A stretch of 42,867 nucleotides of DNA, taken from positions 1 through 42,867 of the forward strand of contig NZ_JADRCR010000016.1 of assembly GCF_016649425.1 (NCBI RefSeq), read 5' to 3'. Position numbers and translations under genes: made by a program. Shown here piece by piece: positions 8,420 through 19,257 of this stretch. The number at the start of each line of letters is the position of its first letter. The stretch's first letter is position 1. Source of the stretch: Limnobaculum allomyrinae (GTDB taxonomy: Bacteria > Pseudomonadota > Gammaproteobacteria > Enterobacterales > Enterobacteriaceae). The notes beneath the pieces are model-generated. The model had not been told where the DNA came from. It made no database searches and saw nothing but the letters and a program-made list of their open reading frames with translations.

Positions 8420-8594
8420 AACCGGGCGTGATAGCTATTTGCAGAGTGAATAATTCCCTGGCAAAAACAGCTTGCCCCAAGCAGTGATACACCAGATAAA
8501 CAATGGCAATCTTGATGTGCCGCAATATTCAGTATGATTCAGCAAACTTGTCTATTTGATGGTTATCAATTTGTGAATATGCCTGAATGTATAT
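8420..8594. other. Intergenic region after hycI
   Basis: With 8225-8419 this makes a 370-base gap between hycI and hydN. Apart from the promoter and inverted repeat above, I see only a weak stem GGCAA / TTGCC (8460-8475) without a clear T tract. No open frame here looks real. Confidence 0.4.
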
Positions 8595-9068
8595 TTAGAG
8601 CGATATGAACTGTTGCTCGTATTGCCCGGTGATCAAACTGCGATATATCTCTTTTACTGCTACCTTAACCTCATCCGTCATTGGGAAGGCGAATGAAACG
8701 ATAGCGGGTTGAATACCAATAAAAATGACGCTTGGAATATCCTCTTTCAGTTGGTCAATCAGAAAGCTCAACGGTAAGTTATGAGTACTCATGATGAACA
8801 TTTCCGCGATCATGTCCGCATCAATAATGCGGATCTCTCCGGCATCCAGCTCCATATCGGCTGCATCCACGATTACCAAGGTGTCGGGCTTGAGTTCCCG
8901 AATCTGATGGGCAGAGTTCTCTGGTGCAGATCCGCCATCTATCGCCAGCCAGCCGGAAATTGGCACTTCGTTCATCATGTCATAAAGCAGTGGCCCTGCA
9001 CCGTCATCCCCCATCATGTTATTGCCGACGGTAAGCACCACATTATTACCGGGGATTTGCAGTGACAT
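8595..9068 (-). CDS. hycI: HycI-type [NiFe]-hydrogenase maturation endopeptidase
   Basis: The protein has 157 residues and is collinear with E. coli HycI. It has the N-terminal GNNMMGDDGAGP and IDGGSAPEN segments, then VDAADM, AEMFIMSTHNLPL and QLKEDIPSVIFIGIQP. The nickel-sensing residues expected from HycI correspond to Asp22, Asp68 and His96. It removes the C-terminal tail of the hydrogenase large subunit once nickel is inserted. Here the target is presumably HyfG, whose tail is intact. It is the last gene of the hyf operon, and its ATG overlaps the stop of the preceding gene as TAATG. E. coli keeps hycI in hyc and has none in hyf, so this locus carries its own protease. Confidence 0.92.
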   Translation of the reverse strand: MSLQIPGNNVVLTVGNNMMGDDGAGPLLYDMMNEVPISGWLAIDGGSAPENSAHQIRELKPDTLVIVDAADMELDAGEIRIIDADMIAEMFIMSTHNLPLSFLIDQLKEDIPSVIFIGIQPAIVSFAFPMTDEVKVAVKEIYRSLITGQYEQQFISL

Positions 9069-9478
9069 TAATTTCGTCTCCTGACCATAAGATAGATAGC
9101 GGGTTCACGTTCGATGTCGTGCAACGCCTTCATCAGCGTATCTGTCCACAGGCGTTGCTCTTCTGTTAGATGCTTAGTCACTACCGACCAGGCTTTTGCC
9201 AGAAGTTGGGTATGAGTACAATCAATGGTGATTTCACCGAATTTGATTAACCCTTCCATTTTACGCCGAGCCTCACCGCCCTCGGGTAATTGAGCTATCC
9301 AGTGGCGGTATTCCTCTGTTGGGCACTCCATCAGGGTTTTCAGACAATCAATCACACCAACGTGATGACCAATGGTCAGTGAATAATACATAACTTGCTG
9401 AGCCTGTTCGGGCATATCCTCATCGCTATCAAGGAATTTTTGATTGAGAGAGTAAAACACCACTTTATCTTCATTCAT
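9068..9478 (-). CDS. hyfJ: HyfJ/HycH-type hydrogenase maturation factor
   Basis: The protein has 136 residues with the family segments YYSLTIGHHVGVIDCLK and EGGEARRKMEGLIKFGEI. HycH/HyfJ proteins assist assembly of the hydrogenase-3/-4 large subunit and are not part of the final complex. ATG at 9478 was preferred: it lies four bases after the hyfI stop and GGGA lies nine bases upstream. ATG at 9493, inside hyfI, would add five residues. Placement between hyfI and hycI matches the late position of hycH in the hyc operon. Confidence 0.85.
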   Translation of the reverse strand: MNEDKVVFYSLNQKFLDSDEDMPEQAQQVMYYSLTIGHHVGVIDCLKTLMECPTEEYRHWIAQLPEGGEARRKMEGLIKFGEITIDCTHTQLLAKAWSVVTKHLTEEQRLWTDTLMKALHDIEREPAIYLMVRRRN

Positions 9479-9482
9479 GACG

Positions 9483-10265
9483 CTATTTCCCATTGATTAA
9501 CGGCGTACAGATGTTTTGCAAATTAGTGACGATCTCGGTTAAACGAGGGTCATCATGCTGTTTAAGATAATGGTGGATGCGCTCATCAACGTGCTGAGGG
9601 CTATCCTGAGTGAGTAACTGCATAAAGGTTTGGGCAATGTCACCACCCTGACGATAACCCGCCATACGACGGGCTTCTCGCTCCAGCTCGACTCTTAACT
9701 CCGGCGGTAGAGAAGGGAAGCGCAGTAGTGATTGCTCACCAGCGGTTTCAATGTGGTCAGGCAGTTTGAGTTTTTGATCCAACAGCCCCAGAGCCATGGC
9801 AAAACCATAGATAGTGGCGGCAGGAGTTGGAGGGCAGCCGGGAATATAGACATCAATGGGCACAATCTGATCGCTGCCTCCCCACACACAATAGAGATCG
9901 TGGAAGATACCGCCGCCGCATCCGCAGGCACCGTAAGAGATACAAATTTTCGGGTCGGGGGCTGACTCATAGGCTCGGATAGCTGGCGTTCTCATGGCTC
10001 TGGTAACCGCACCGGTAAATAACAGAATGTCAGCATGGCGTGGTGAAGAGACCACTTTAATGCCAAACCGCTCGGTGTCGAACACCGGGGTGATAGTGCC
10101 AAAGATCTCAATTTCGCAGCCGTTACAGCCACCGCAGTCCACGCGGTAAACATAAGCGGAGCGCTGAATATCTTTCAGTAACGCTTTTTTCAGTTTAGCT
10201 ACTTGCTCATCAACGGTGATTGGCGTTGAGATACCGTTAACCGCGTCCGGAACATTGATATTCAT
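9483..10265 (-). CDS. hyfI: Hydrogenase-4 small subunit
   Basis: The protein has 260 residues and is NuoB-like. It has [11 protein letters not shown] (Cys44, 47, 50), then [17 protein letters not shown] and [13 protein letters not shown], which together bind the proximal [4Fe-4S] cluster. There is no Tat signal, as expected for a cytoplasm-facing group 4 hydrogenase. It passes electrons from HyfH to the Ni-Fe site in HyfG. The start overlaps the hyfH stop (ATGA). A C-terminal extension of ~80 residues is typical of HyfI. Confidence 0.93.
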   Translation of the reverse strand: MNINVPDAVNGISTPITVDEQVAKLKKALLKDIQRSAYVYRVDCGGCNGCEIEIFGTITPVFDTERFGIKVVSSPRHADILLFTGAVTRAMRTPAIRAYESAPDPKICISYGACGCGGGIFHDLYCVWGGSDQIVPIDVYIPGCPPTPAATIYGFAMALGLLDQKLKLPDHIETAGEQSLLRFPSLPPELRVELEREARRMAGYRQGGDIAQTFMQLLTQDSPQHVDERIHHYLKQHDDPRLTEIVTNLQNICTPLINGK

Positions 10266-10816
10266 TTCGCCGCCTCCTGATTGAGATGTTGCCCCAGAGT
10301 AACGCCCGGCGCGCTGATGGAATTATGTTTTCGTTTACAGTCCGGACAGGTTTCAAACTGCGGGCGCATGGTCTGCGCTTCTTCAGCAGAAAGCCCCGAC
10401 TGAATCAACAGAGAGATGGCGTAATCGATAGATTTACGCGGAGCAAATGGTCGATGGCATACCTGACAATCCGTCAATTGGAAGACCGCTTCCTGAAATA
10501 GATCCTGTTTATTGAAAACTGCCAGTTCAAAATCTTCCGACAGGCGAATCGCCTTGGTAGGGCAGACTTCTTCACAGCGTCCGCAAAAGATGCAGCGGCC
10601 AAGGAATAGTAACCACTTACGTTCACCGGTAGTGGTATCTGTGCTCATGGTTAAAGCATTTGCCGGACAGGCCATGGTACAGGCTGCGCAGGCGATACAT
10701 TGCTCTGCGTGATATTCCGGTTTGCCGCGAAAGTCAGGGCAAACTTCGTAGGGCTTGAACGGATATTTAACCGTGGTATCGCCGACGTTAAGTATGGTTT
10801 TTAATAACTTAAACAT
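10262..10816 (-). CDS. hyfH: Hydrogenase-4 4Fe-4S subunit (NuoI-like)
   Basis: The protein has 184 residues. Two ferredoxin motifs, [12 protein letters not shown] (40-51) and [12 protein letters not shown] (75-86), bind two [4Fe-4S] clusters. Two further CxxC pairs near the C-terminus (CQVC and CPDC) are shared with HyfH/HycF and may bind a metal. GGAGG lies nine bases before the ATG. It bridges the peripheral arm and the membrane arm in the complex. Confidence 0.92.
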   Translation of the reverse strand: MFKLLKTILNVGDTTVKYPFKPYEVCPDFRGKPEYHAEQCIACAACTMACPANALTMSTDTTTGERKWLLFLGRCIFCGRCEEVCPTKAIRLSEDFELAVFNKQDLFQEAVFQLTDCQVCHRPFAPRKSIDYAISLLIQSGLSAEEAQTMRPQFETCPDCKRKHNSISAPGVTLGQHLNQEAAK

Positions 10817-10832
10817 ACTGGATTATCCTCCG

Positions 10833-12545
10833 TTATTTCAGCGGCGAGTTCTTGCGCTCAATGCCATACCGTTCAATTTCTTTATAGGCAACGGTTTGAG
10901 CTTTGCGCTTGCGCACATCAACCACGGTGACCCGATCGGTACAGGAGTAGCAGGGATCAAGACTGCCAATAATCAACGGCGCGTCAGAGACGGTATTTCC
11001 CCGCAGCATATAACGCAGCGGCGGCCAGTTAGCATAGGTTGCGGCACGGCAGCGCCAGCGGTAAAGCTTTTGGTTATCACCCTGCATGCTCCAGTGAATA
11101 TCCTCACCGCGAGGTGCTTCGGTAATACCCAGAGCAAAGTTATGTGGCTGATAACTAAAGCCCTCTACTAACAGTGGGCCCGCAGGCAGGTTATCCAGTG
11201 CGTATTCAATGATGCCAATAGATTCAAAAAACTCCTGAATGCGGATCATGACCCGTGAATTAACGTCACAGCCTTCCATCACGTGCATATCAAAAGGAAT
11301 GGAAGCGTAGGCAGTAAAAGGATGAACTTTACGCACGTCCCGATGATAGCCGCTGGCACGAACCACCGGGCCAACCGGGCTGTAATCACGGGCAACTTTA
11401 CGATCCAGCACACCAACGCCGCTGGTGCGTTGGTGCATATTTGGTGTTTCCAACAAAATTTCTACCAGGCGCGTCACTTCGGTGCGCATCTCCTGTAGCA
11501 TTTTAATCGTCTGGATACGCTGCTCTTTCAGAATATCCCGCCGGACACCGCCAATCAGATTAAGGCCGTAAGTTTTACGGGCACCGGTCAGCATTTCTGC
11601 CATCTTCATGGCTTTTTCACGTACGCGGAAAAATTGCATAAAGCCCGTGTCGAAGCCAACAAAGTGACAGGAGAGGCCAATATTCAGCAGATGGCTGTGT
11701 AGCCGTTCCACCTCCAGTAAGATGGTACGGATCATTTGGGCACGTTCTGGTACCCGAATCCCCAGCGCATTTTCTACCGAGTTGGCATAGGCGACGCTAT
11801 GGGTAAAGCCGCAGATTCCGCATACCCGGTCAGCGAGAAATGTGACTTCATCGTAGCCCATTCGGGTTTCTGCCAGTTTTTCCATGCCGCGGTGAACGTA
11901 GAACAGGCGATAATCCGCATCCACAATATCTTCACCATCAACAAACAGGCGAAAATGGCCCGGCTCATCGGAGGTAATATGTAACGGGCCAATTGGTACT
12001 ACCCGGCTTTCTCCAGCTTCGTTAACAAACTGGTAGGTTTCAGTTTTGGTGGTTGGATCCGGACGTTCCCGGTAGTCCATTGCATCTTTGCGTAGCGGAT
12101 AGATATCGTCCGGCCAGTCATCGGGCAGAACTAAGCGACGTTCGTCAGGTAGCCCTACAGGACGAAGGCCGTACATATCGCGAACTTCCCGCTCTCCCCA
12201 TACACAGGCAGGAACTCGGGGAGTTACTGAAGGAAACTCTAATGTGCGTTCGTCCACCAGTACTTTAACCGTGACAAAACTTTTTACTGTGGCTTCCATA
12301 GAAAGCACGTAGTACACCGCATAGTGTCCGTTAAGCGGGCGTTCATCATTACCAAACAGTACCGATATCCAACCGCCTTGCACGTAATACAGCCATTCCA
12401 CTACTTCCGGCAGCATATTGATTTTTATCGTTACGGTAACCTGATTTTCCGTTTGCCAGCTTTCATCGATGATTGCTGAAGGAAATTTCTGTCTTAAACC
12501 TTCGACATAGCCATGACCGACTTTGGTTTCATTGGATATATTCAC
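10833..12545 (-). CDS. hyfG: Hydrogenase-4 large (catalytic) subunit
   Basis: The protein has 570 residues (E. coli HyfG 571). The N-terminal ~160 residues are NuoC-like, ending near PSVTPRVPACVWGEREVRDMYG. The rest is NuoD-like with the Ni-Fe ligands RVCGICG (~240) and DPCYSC (~530-535). After DPCYSCTDR comes a 32-residue tail ending NSPLK, the part HycI should remove. A GTG at 12545 was chosen because AGGAGA sits just upstream and VNISNETK resembles the family N-terminus; an ATG at 12608 lies inside hyfF. It makes H2 from protons with formate-derived electrons. Confidence 0.94.
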   Translation of the reverse strand: MNISNETKVGHGYVEGLRQKFPSAIIDESWQTENQVTVTIKINMLPEVVEWLYYVQGGWISVLFGNDERPLNGHYAVYYVLSMEATVKSFVTVKVLVDERTLEFPSVTPRVPACVWGEREVRDMYGLRPVGLPDERRLVLPDDWPDDIYPLRKDAMDYRERPDPTTKTETYQFVNEAGESRVVPIGPLHITSDEPGHFRLFVDGEDIVDADYRLFYVHRGMEKLAETRMGYDEVTFLADRVCGICGFTHSVAYANSVENALGIRVPERAQMIRTILLEVERLHSHLLNIGLSCHFVGFDTGFMQFFRVREKAMKMAEMLTGARKTYGLNLIGGVRRDILKEQRIQTIKMLQEMRTEVTRLVEILLETPNMHQRTSGVGVLDRKVARDYSPVGPVVRASGYHRDVRKVHPFTAYASIPFDMHVMEGCDVNSRVMIRIQEFFESIGIIEYALDNLPAGPLLVEGFSYQPHNFALGITEAPRGEDIHWSMQGDNQKLYRWRCRAATYANWPPLRYMLRGNTVSDAPLIIGSLDPCYSCTDRVTVVDVRKRKAQTVAYKEIERYGIERKNSPLK

Positions 12546-12568
12546 TTTTCTTCTCCTGTCGATCCTTG

Positions 12569-14134
12569 CTATTGACCGTGCGTGACGGCAGATTGAACGC
12601 TTTGCCACGGTAATGTCAGGTAATCACTTAACGGTGCACCACCATTATCCAACACGATGCTGGTGGCGTTGTGCAGCAACTGTAAAACCGGTTGAGGAAT
12701 ATGCAGACTCATGACCAGCATTAACACCATGAGTACCGCAATCGGTAAGGTGGTCAGGCTACCAAGCTCACCTTTTGCTACTGCCTCAGGGCTTGGGCCT
12801 AAAACGGTACCTGCCACCATTCTTACCAGTCCGGCGAGAACAATGGTTAACAACAGCAGGGTGATGATAATCACAGCGATTTTTCCACTCTGAATACCGG
12901 CAGTGACCAGCATAAATTCGCTGATAAATACGTTAAACGGCGGCATCCCGCCGAGAGCCAGCGCACCTCCGGCAAACAGAATTGCAGTGACCGGCGCCAC
13001 TTTCATGATGCCTTTGATCGCGTCCATATCCCGGGTACCGTACTTCAACAGGACGTTACCGGAGCAGCAGAACAGCAGCGTTTTTGCCAGACTGTGGTTA
13101 ATGGTATGCAGCAGCGCAGCGAGAATACCCAATGGGCCACCGATACCCATGGCGAGAGCGATCAGCCCCATGTTTTCCACGCTGGAATAGGCCAGCAGAC
13201 GTTTCATATCGCGCTGGACGATAATAAACAGGGCGGCAACGGCGACAGACAGCAGGCCGAATACCAGCATCAGAGTTTGTGGGAAGGCAGGGCCAATGGC
13301 TTTGCTAACGATAATGTAATAACGAATAACAATCAGCATGGCGCAGTTAAGCAGTACGGCAGACAGCATGGCGCTGGTTGGGCTGGGCGCTTCACTGTGG
13401 GCATCCGGTAACCAGGCGTGCATAGGGAATAAGCCAGACTTAGTACCAAAACCAATCAACACGAAGGCAAATGCCAGATGCATCAGGGTTGGATCCAGTA
13501 ACTCGGCATTATCGTGCAGTACCGTCCAGAAAATGGCGCTACCCGGATCGGTTAATACGCTGGCCGCATTGGCATAAACCAGCACGGTTCCGTACAGGCC
13601 AAAAGCTACGCCGACGGTACAAATGATGATGTATTTCCAGGCTGCTTCTAATGAAGATCGCTGACCGTATAACCCCACTAAGAATGCGGAGCTCAGGGTA
13701 GTTGCTTCAATGGCTACCCACATCATAATGATATTATTCGCGGTTACTGCCACCAGCATGGTGAATAGAAACAGATGGAAGAAGCCATAATAGTTACACA
13801 GTGTTGGTACCGTGACTTCACCATGATCCACTTCGTGCCCCATATAACCCATGGAGTACAATCCGGTAAGCAGGCCGATAATACCGATAATGGCGATAAA
13901 CAGGGCACCTAAACTGTCGATATAGATCCACTGATGGATGGCCAACAGTGTGCCACTGGTTATCACGCCGCTGACTACCATCAGGGATAACAGACAAGTC
14001 AGGATAATTCCCGCCAGATGGAGCAGGGTGGTTGCCTGGCGGGATGCCCCCCCTAATCCACGAGATGCAAAGCAGAGCAGCGAGATAATCAGCGGAACCA
14101 GTAATAATGCATAAATCCATTCAATATTAGTCAT
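12569..14134 (-). CDS. hyfF: Hydrogenase-4 antiporter-like membrane subunit F
   Basis: The protein has 521 residues and about 14 membrane helices. The proton-channel signatures of the Mrp/NuoN family are present: [31 protein letters not shown] and [13 protein letters not shown]. Conserved Lys/Glu/His in these helices are intact. HyfF is one of the subunits that distinguish hydrogenase-4 from hydrogenase-3 and it is thought to move protons. Five bases separate it from hyfE. Confidence 0.93.
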   Translation of the reverse strand: MTNIEWIYALLLVPLIISLLCFASRGLGGASRQATTLLHLAGIILTCLLSLMVVSGVITSGTLLAIHQWIYIDSLGALFIAIIGIIGLLTGLYSMGYMGHEVDHGEVTVPTLCNYYGFFHLFLFTMLVAVTANNIIMMWVAIEATTLSSAFLVGLYGQRSSLEAAWKYIIICTVGVAFGLYGTVLVYANAASVLTDPGSAIFWTVLHDNAELLDPTLMHLAFAFVLIGFGTKSGLFPMHAWLPDAHSEAPSPTSAMLSAVLLNCAMLIVIRYYIIVSKAIGPAFPQTLMLVFGLLSVAVAALFIIVQRDMKRLLAYSSVENMGLIALAMGIGGPLGILAALLHTINHSLAKTLLFCCSGNVLLKYGTRDMDAIKGIMKVAPVTAILFAGGALALGGMPPFNVFISEFMLVTAGIQSGKIAVIIITLLLLTIVLAGLVRMVAGTVLGPSPEAVAKGELGSLTTLPIAVLMVLMLVMSLHIPQPVLQLLHNATSIVLDNGGAPLSDYLTLPWQSVQSAVTHGQ

Positions 14135-14139
14135 CTCGG

Positions 14140-14790
14140 TTACCCCTTCAACGCAGTAAGTTGACGTACGTCCAGGGTTTTCAGCGTGCGGTATATCTTA
14201 CGCGCCATCACGGACATAATGATTACGGCAAAAATCGCATCGGTAGCTACGCCAATTTCCACCAGTTCCGGCGCTTTATACGCCATCAGAGCCAGCGTCA
14301 GGTGAGCGCCGTTCTCCATCAGGCAGTAGCCAAAAATCTGTTTGAGGATATTGCGCTGGCTAACAATGCATAGCAGACCAAGAAAGAAGTGGCTGAGGGA
14401 GACGCTCAGCGCCGGTTTCAGATCCTCAACCATTGGTAGTTTCACTGAATCCACCACCAGATAACTCAATACAATGATGATGGCGGCAATCAGTATCAGT
14501 AGCCCCATGCCAATTACCGGGGTATCGGCGTTAGCGTCCTGAAGTTTCCCCAGCGCCTTATACATGATGTAGGGAACCAGCAGAACTTTGGTGACAAAGG
14601 CGGTTCCCGACCAGAGGAACAGCTCTTCGGCGTTCATGGTATAAGCCAGGGCGATAAAAATAAGTACCAGTATCAGCGACTGCAGAGCATAGAACAGAGC
14701 AGAGTTTTTCGGCTGCCTGGCGCCGATGACAAGCAGTGAGCTGATGATTAGCAGCCCCGCCAGATTGTTTACAATAAGCGTTCCGGTCAT
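14140..14790 (-). CDS. hyfE: Hydrogenase-4 membrane subunit E (NuoK-like)
   Basis: The protein has 216 residues, exactly the E. coli HyfE length. It starts [14 protein letters not shown] and ends [10 protein letters not shown], as the E. coli protein does nearly. About six membrane helices are visible, and [18 protein letters not shown] is the family core. ATG at 14790 was chosen over one at 14838, which lies inside hyfD. Confidence 0.93.
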   Translation of the reverse strand: MTGTLIVNNLAGLLIISSLLVIGARQPKNSALFYALQSLILVLIFIALAYTMNAEELFLWSGTAFVTKVLLVPYIMYKALGKLQDANADTPVIGMGLLILIAAIIIVLSYLVVDSVKLPMVEDLKPALSVSLSHFFLGLLCIVSQRNILKQIFGYCLMENGAHLTLALMAYKAPELVEIGVATDAIFAVIIMSVMARKIYRTLKTLDVRQLTALKG

Positions 14791-14801
14791 TATCAACTCC
14801 G

Positions 14802-16241
14802 TTATCCAAGCCACCAGACGGCGATAAAGCTCGAGCACAGGGACATTACAATCAGAATGATTAGCACCCCTTGCATCGCAACAGGTACCGGTGAAGCGGT
14901 AGCCACAGCTTCAGAAGGTTCACCGGGTACGGTTTTACCAAACCAGTAGAGGAACCAACCAAAGCTGGCCACTGACTCAATCAGCGCCAAAATCATTACC
15001 GGCATCATCCACCAGTGGTCTGCGGACATGGCAAAACCGGCGGCAAACAGCGGGAATTTACTGAAGAATCCGTTAAATGGTGGAATACCGGTGATGGCCA
15101 ATGCGGCAATACAAAAGCCGATACCCACCAGCGGCATGCAGCGCATAATTCCGCGCAGTTTTGGCAACATACGGGTTCCACAGCTATAGCTCAGGGTTCC
15201 TGCTACCAGAAAGAACAGGCTTTTGGCAAAGGCATGGTTAAAGATGTAAGCAATACCGCCATCGAAGGCCATTCTGGAGCCAAAAACCGATAGCGATAGC
15301 GCCAGAAAAATATAGGAAAGCTGAGTAATGGTGGAATAGGCCAGCAGGCGTTTAAGGTCGGTTTGCGGTAAGTACATGATGAAGCCGTAAATCAACGTAA
15401 TCATTGCCATGGTTACGCCTACGATGCCGATAATTTCCGGGATTTCACCGGCAGACATCAACGCTCGGGCAAAAATATACACCCCAACCTTCACCATGGA
15501 GGCGGCATGTAAGTAAGCACTCACCGGAGTTGGTGCTTCCATGGCGTCCGGCAGCCATACGTGCAGCGGTAACTGTGCTGATTTACCCCAGGCGGCAAAC
15601 AGAATGCCAAACAGTACGATGGTTTTAGCATCGCTATTCAGGTCTGCCAGCGCCGTAAGGGAGAAGGTTCCGGTTTCAGCAAATAACCAGGCGGCAGCCA
15701 GATAGAGACCAATGGCAGCAACATGGGTGATCAGCAGTGCTTTTAACGCGGAGCGTAGCGACTTCGGTTTTTGATAATAACCGATGAGTGCCCATGAACA
15801 TCCACCGGTAATTTCAAAAAACAGCAGTTGTCCGGCCAGCGTTGAGGAGAGGACTAAACCCGCCATAGCGCCAATAAATACCAGTAACAATGCATAATAG
15901 CGCGACTGGCCTTCGTGAGGATGTTCCCGGTTCTCTTTCGTCAGATAAGCGCCGGAGTAAATACTAACTAATAATCCAAGCACCACCACGGCAAACACAA
16001 TCAGCGTACTGATGCGGTCAATGGTCAGGCCAAACAGTACTGAACGGCCAAAACTCACCAGTTCGTAAGTGACATCTGTTCTGCCATGGCTAAACCAGAT
16101 AATGGCCAACAACAGCGTAGCGATTGAGGCAATAGCCGCAAACAGCGTACAGAGCCATTTGGCGGTACGCTGTGGTGCCAGCCCGGTGATGATGGCACCA
16201 ATAAAAGGGACCAAAATGGCCGCGAGAGCGATATTTTCCAT
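14802..16241 (-). CDS. hyfD: Hydrogenase-4 antiporter-like membrane subunit D
   Basis: The protein has 479 residues, the same as E. coli HyfD, with about 14 helices. It carries HVWLPDAMEAPTPVSAYLHA, LLAYSTITQLSYI and FNHAFAKSLFFL, the channel motifs of the NuoL/M/N-Mrp family. It is one of three antiporter-type subunits in the membrane arm. A gap of 18 bases follows hyfC. Confidence 0.93.
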   Translation of the reverse strand: MENIALAAILVPFIGAIITGLAPQRTAKWLCTLFAAIASIATLLLAIIWFSHGRTDVTYELVSFGRSVLFGLTIDRISTLIVFAVVVLGLLVSIYSGAYLTKENREHPHEGQSRYYALLLVFIGAMAGLVLSSTLAGQLLFFEITGGCSWALIGYYQKPKSLRSALKALLITHVAAIGLYLAAAWLFAETGTFSLTALADLNSDAKTIVLFGILFAAWGKSAQLPLHVWLPDAMEAPTPVSAYLHAASMVKVGVYIFARALMSAGEIPEIIGIVGVTMAMITLIYGFIMYLPQTDLKRLLAYSTITQLSYIFLALSLSVFGSRMAFDGGIAYIFNHAFAKSLFFLVAGTLSYSCGTRMLPKLRGIMRCMPLVGIGFCIAALAITGIPPFNGFFSKFPLFAAGFAMSADHWWMMPVMILALIESVASFGWFLYWFGKTVPGEPSEAVATASPVPVAMQGVLIILIVMSLCSSFIAVWWLG

Positions 16242-16259
16242 AATCGGTTTCTTAGCTCC

Positions 16260-17228
16260 TTACAGACCAGTGAGATAAAACACAAATGCCAGTGCGGCAA
16301 CGCCAAACCCGACCCACGTAGTACGTGAGGTCAGCAGGAAACGGCCTCGGGCCAGACTGTTTTCAAACAGTGAAGCAATCACAAATACCACCAGCAGTTT
16401 GAGAAGAAACAGCACAATAGCGAGGGATAGTGAGCCAATCGTCAGGACTTCACTGTTACCAAAAGGCAGCAGTACCCCAACAAACAGCGAAGCGATCACT
16501 ACCTGTTTTAGCGCCAGTCCAAGTTTTACCAGCGCCAGTGACGGGCCGGAATATTCTGTCAGAGGGCCTTCCTGTAATTCCTGCTCGGCTTCTGCCACGT
16601 CAAAAGGAATTTTTCCCATCTCGATAAATACTGCGAAAGCGCAGGCACCCATGGCCAGCAGGGTTGCGGTTGGTGATTGCAACGGGTCGGTGGCCAGTGA
16701 AGTGCTGATGCTGCCTAAATTGGTGGAGCCAGCAATCAGCGCGATCACGATAAGGGATAGCACCAGAATAGGTTCTACCAGCACTCCTAATGTGACTTCC
16801 CGGCTGGCACCGATACCGGCAAAAATACTGCCGGAGTCCAGTCCTGCCAGAGCGAAGAAGAAGCGGTACAGGGCAAACAGATAGATAACGGTAATCAAAT
16901 CGCCCCCGACACCAAACGGAGAACCCAGGGTGACAATGGGTAGCGCCATAGCGACCACCAGCATCGAGCTGAGCAGAACATAAGGCATAATGCGCGAAAT
17001 AATACCGGAAGCCTCCGGGGCAATATTTTGACGGCGCAGTAGTTTGAAGATATCCCGATACTCTTGCAGTACGCCAGGACCACGACGGGATTGCATTCTG
17101 GCCTTAATCACCCGGGAAATTCCAGACATTAATGGCGACAGGGCCAGTAAGGCCACTGCCTGAATCAGGGCAAACAGAAACATACCGAAGGAGGTCATGA
17201 TTTCTGAGTCAGAGAGTGTGATTGGCAT
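16260..17228 (-). CDS. hyfC: Hydrogenase-4 membrane anchor (NuoH-like)
   Basis: The protein has 322 residues and eight or so membrane helices. SRRGPGVLQEYRDIFKLLRRQ and IPFDVAEAEQELQEGPLTEYSG are the NuoH/HycD hallmarks at the interface with the peripheral arm. It anchors HyfG/HyfI to the membrane. It is ~7 residues longer than E. coli HyfC at the N-terminus. Confidence 0.93.
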   Translation of the reverse strand: MPITLSDSEIMTSFGMFLFALIQAVALLALSPLMSGISRVIKARMQSRRGPGVLQEYRDIFKLLRRQNIAPEASGIISRIMPYVLLSSMLVVAMALPIVTLGSPFGVGGDLITVIYLFALYRFFFALAGLDSGSIFAGIGASREVTLGVLVEPILVLSLIVIALIAGSTNLGSISTSLATDPLQSPTATLLAMGACAFAVFIEMGKIPFDVAEAEQELQEGPLTEYSGPSLALVKLGLALKQVVIASLFVGVLLPFGNSEVLTIGSLSLAIVLFLLKLLVVFVIASLFENSLARGRFLLTSRTTWVGFGVAALAFVFYLTGL

Positions 17229-17238
17229 GTTTCGCTCC

Positions 17239-19257
17239 TTACATCACCGTAACCAGCATCAGAACCGTCAGCGCAATGACCACATACAGGCAATAAAGCC
17301 GGAAGTCACCGTGCTGCAACCATTGAATGCGTTTACCGAACCACAGCACTGCCCTGGCAATCGGGAGTACCACCTTTTCTTCCCACCAGGGCTCAGCCCG
17401 AGTGGCTCCACGAATAGTGGATTGCATAGCCCGTGACATAGCGGGAGAAGGATCCAGCGTTTTACGCAGGCGATACAGTGGTGCAAACATAGTACGCAAT
17501 GGTTGAGTGAAACCACCGGCTGACACCGCCATCTGGCCGTCATAGCCATATCCACAGGCCCAGGGATTACCGCCGTGACGATGGCGCAGGCGTTGGCTTT
17601 TGAAGATGGAATAAATCAGCAGCGGCAGCGTCAGGAATCCAATCAACAACAAAGCAATCAATGGAGTGGAGAGAACAGTTTGTGGGGAAGAGCCAGGGAA
17701 GACCAGCGAACCGCTGGCAACCGGCATGGCTGCTTGTCCGGTTAACTGAGCTGAAATATTGGCGATGACCGGAGAGACCAGTGGAGCACCAACGCCCAAC
17801 GCGATACAGAGCAGCGCCAGCAGCACCATTGCCAGAATCATCGGTAGCGGAACTTCAGTGGCGTTAGCCGCTTTTTCACTGCGAGCCGCACCGGCAAAGC
17901 TGATACCGTAAACCTTCACAAAACACAGCGCAGCCAGTGCGCCGGTAATCGCCAGCATCACGATGGCCACAGGGCCAGCGATGCGCAGAATAAATGAACC
18001 TTCATGGCTCATGGTGAACAGTGCCTGATAGGTAAACCATTCGCTGACAAAACCGTTTAGTGGTGGCAGCGCTGAAATTGCCATGGTGCCAATCAGGAAG
18101 GTGATTGCGGTGTAAGGCATTAGCTTAGCCAGGCCCCCCATCAGCTCCATATCTTTGGTATGAACCCGATACATCACGGAACCCGCACCTAAAAATAGTA
18201 ATCCTTTAAACACCGCATGGTTAAGCAAGTGGTACAGGCCACCAAGAATCCCTACAACAGCCAAAACAGGGTGTTGAGTGGCAATTCCAATCATGCCGAC
18301 GCCCACACCCATCAAGATAATGCCGATGTTCTCTACCGTATGGTAAGCCAGCAGTTTTTTAATATCGTGTTCAGCCAGCGCATACATAACCCCAAGAACG
18401 GCAGAAACGGCACCAAAGGCTAATACCACCAATCCCCACCAGGCGCTGGTGGCGCCGAGAATATCAATCCCGACTTTGATAATGCCGAAGATACCAATCT
18501 TAACCATAACACCAGACATCAGAGCGGAAGCGTGAGAAGGGGCTGCCGGGTGAGCACGGGGTAGCCAGCCGTGTAGTGGAATCATCCCGGCTTTGGCACC
18601 AAAACCAAAGAATGCCAGCAGGAACACGGCGGATGCCTCTGGCGCAGACAGATTTGCCTGACGGAAGCTGTCGAAGTCCATGCTGCCGCTCTCTTTATAC
18701 AGAATAAAGAAAGCAATCATGATCAGTACCGAACCGGCGTGGGCAATCAAAAAGTAAAGTAGCCCGGCACTGACGGCTTCATCGTCCTGTTCAGTAATGA
18801 CCAGAAAGTAAGATGCCAGAGACATCATCTCGAAGAACACTAAAAAGTAGAAGGCGTTATCCATCACGACCAGTGCCACCATTGAAGCAATAAACAGGTT
18901 CATAAATAAACCCATGTATCTCGCCCCTTTACCTATGTACTCCTCTGCATAAGAGAGCGAGTACAACGAGGTGACGACCACCAGTAAAGAGATAACCATC
19001 ACCATAAAGGCAGCTAATCCATCCAGTCGTACAATAAAATGGGCAAATGGGAAAGGGCCATCAACGGTAAAGGTGATCATGTCAGCGCCCATCAAAATTG
19101 GCGCGGAAGCTAATAAACCAAAAATACCACCAACCATACTGGCAATACCGGATAGCCTGATAACCTGTCGTTCACTACGGCTAACCAGCGGTGGCAAAAT
19201 GGCTCCGACCAAATAGATGACAATGGAGATAAGCAGTAATTGAAGAGGATTACCCAT
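17239..19257 (-). CDS. hyfB: Hydrogenase-4 antiporter-like membrane subunit B
   Basis: The protein has 672 residues, the same as E. coli HyfB. Channel motifs LHGWLPRAHPAAPSHASALM, LLAYHTVENIGIIL and LLNHAVFKGLLFLGAG are intact. The C-terminal amphipathic region and final helix (GDFRLYCLYVVIALTVLML) are family features. It forms the membrane arm with HyfD and HyfF. Its ATG overlaps the hyfA stop (TAATG). Confidence 0.94.
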   Translation of the reverse strand: MGNPLQLLLISIVIYLVGAILPPLVSRSERQVIRLSGIASMVGGIFGLLASAPILMGADMITFTVDGPFPFAHFIVRLDGLAAFMVMVISLLVVVTSLYSLSYAEEYIGKGARYMGLFMNLFIASMVALVVMDNAFYFLVFFEMMSLASYFLVITEQDDEAVSAGLLYFLIAHAGSVLIMIAFFILYKESGSMDFDSFRQANLSAPEASAVFLLAFFGFGAKAGMIPLHGWLPRAHPAAPSHASALMSGVMVKIGIFGIIKVGIDILGATSAWWGLVVLAFGAVSAVLGVMYALAEHDIKKLLAYHTVENIGIILMGVGVGMIGIATQHPVLAVVGILGGLYHLLNHAVFKGLLFLGAGSVMYRVHTKDMELMGGLAKLMPYTAITFLIGTMAISALPPLNGFVSEWFTYQALFTMSHEGSFILRIAGPVAIVMLAITGALAALCFVKVYGISFAGAARSEKAANATEVPLPMILAMVLLALLCIALGVGAPLVSPVIANISAQLTGQAAMPVASGSLVFPGSSPQTVLSTPLIALLLIGFLTLPLLIYSIFKSQRLRHRHGGNPWACGYGYDGQMAVSAGGFTQPLRTMFAPLYRLRKTLDPSPAMSRAMQSTIRGATRAEPWWEEKVVLPIARAVLWFGKRIQWLQHGDFRLYCLYVVIALTVLMLVTVM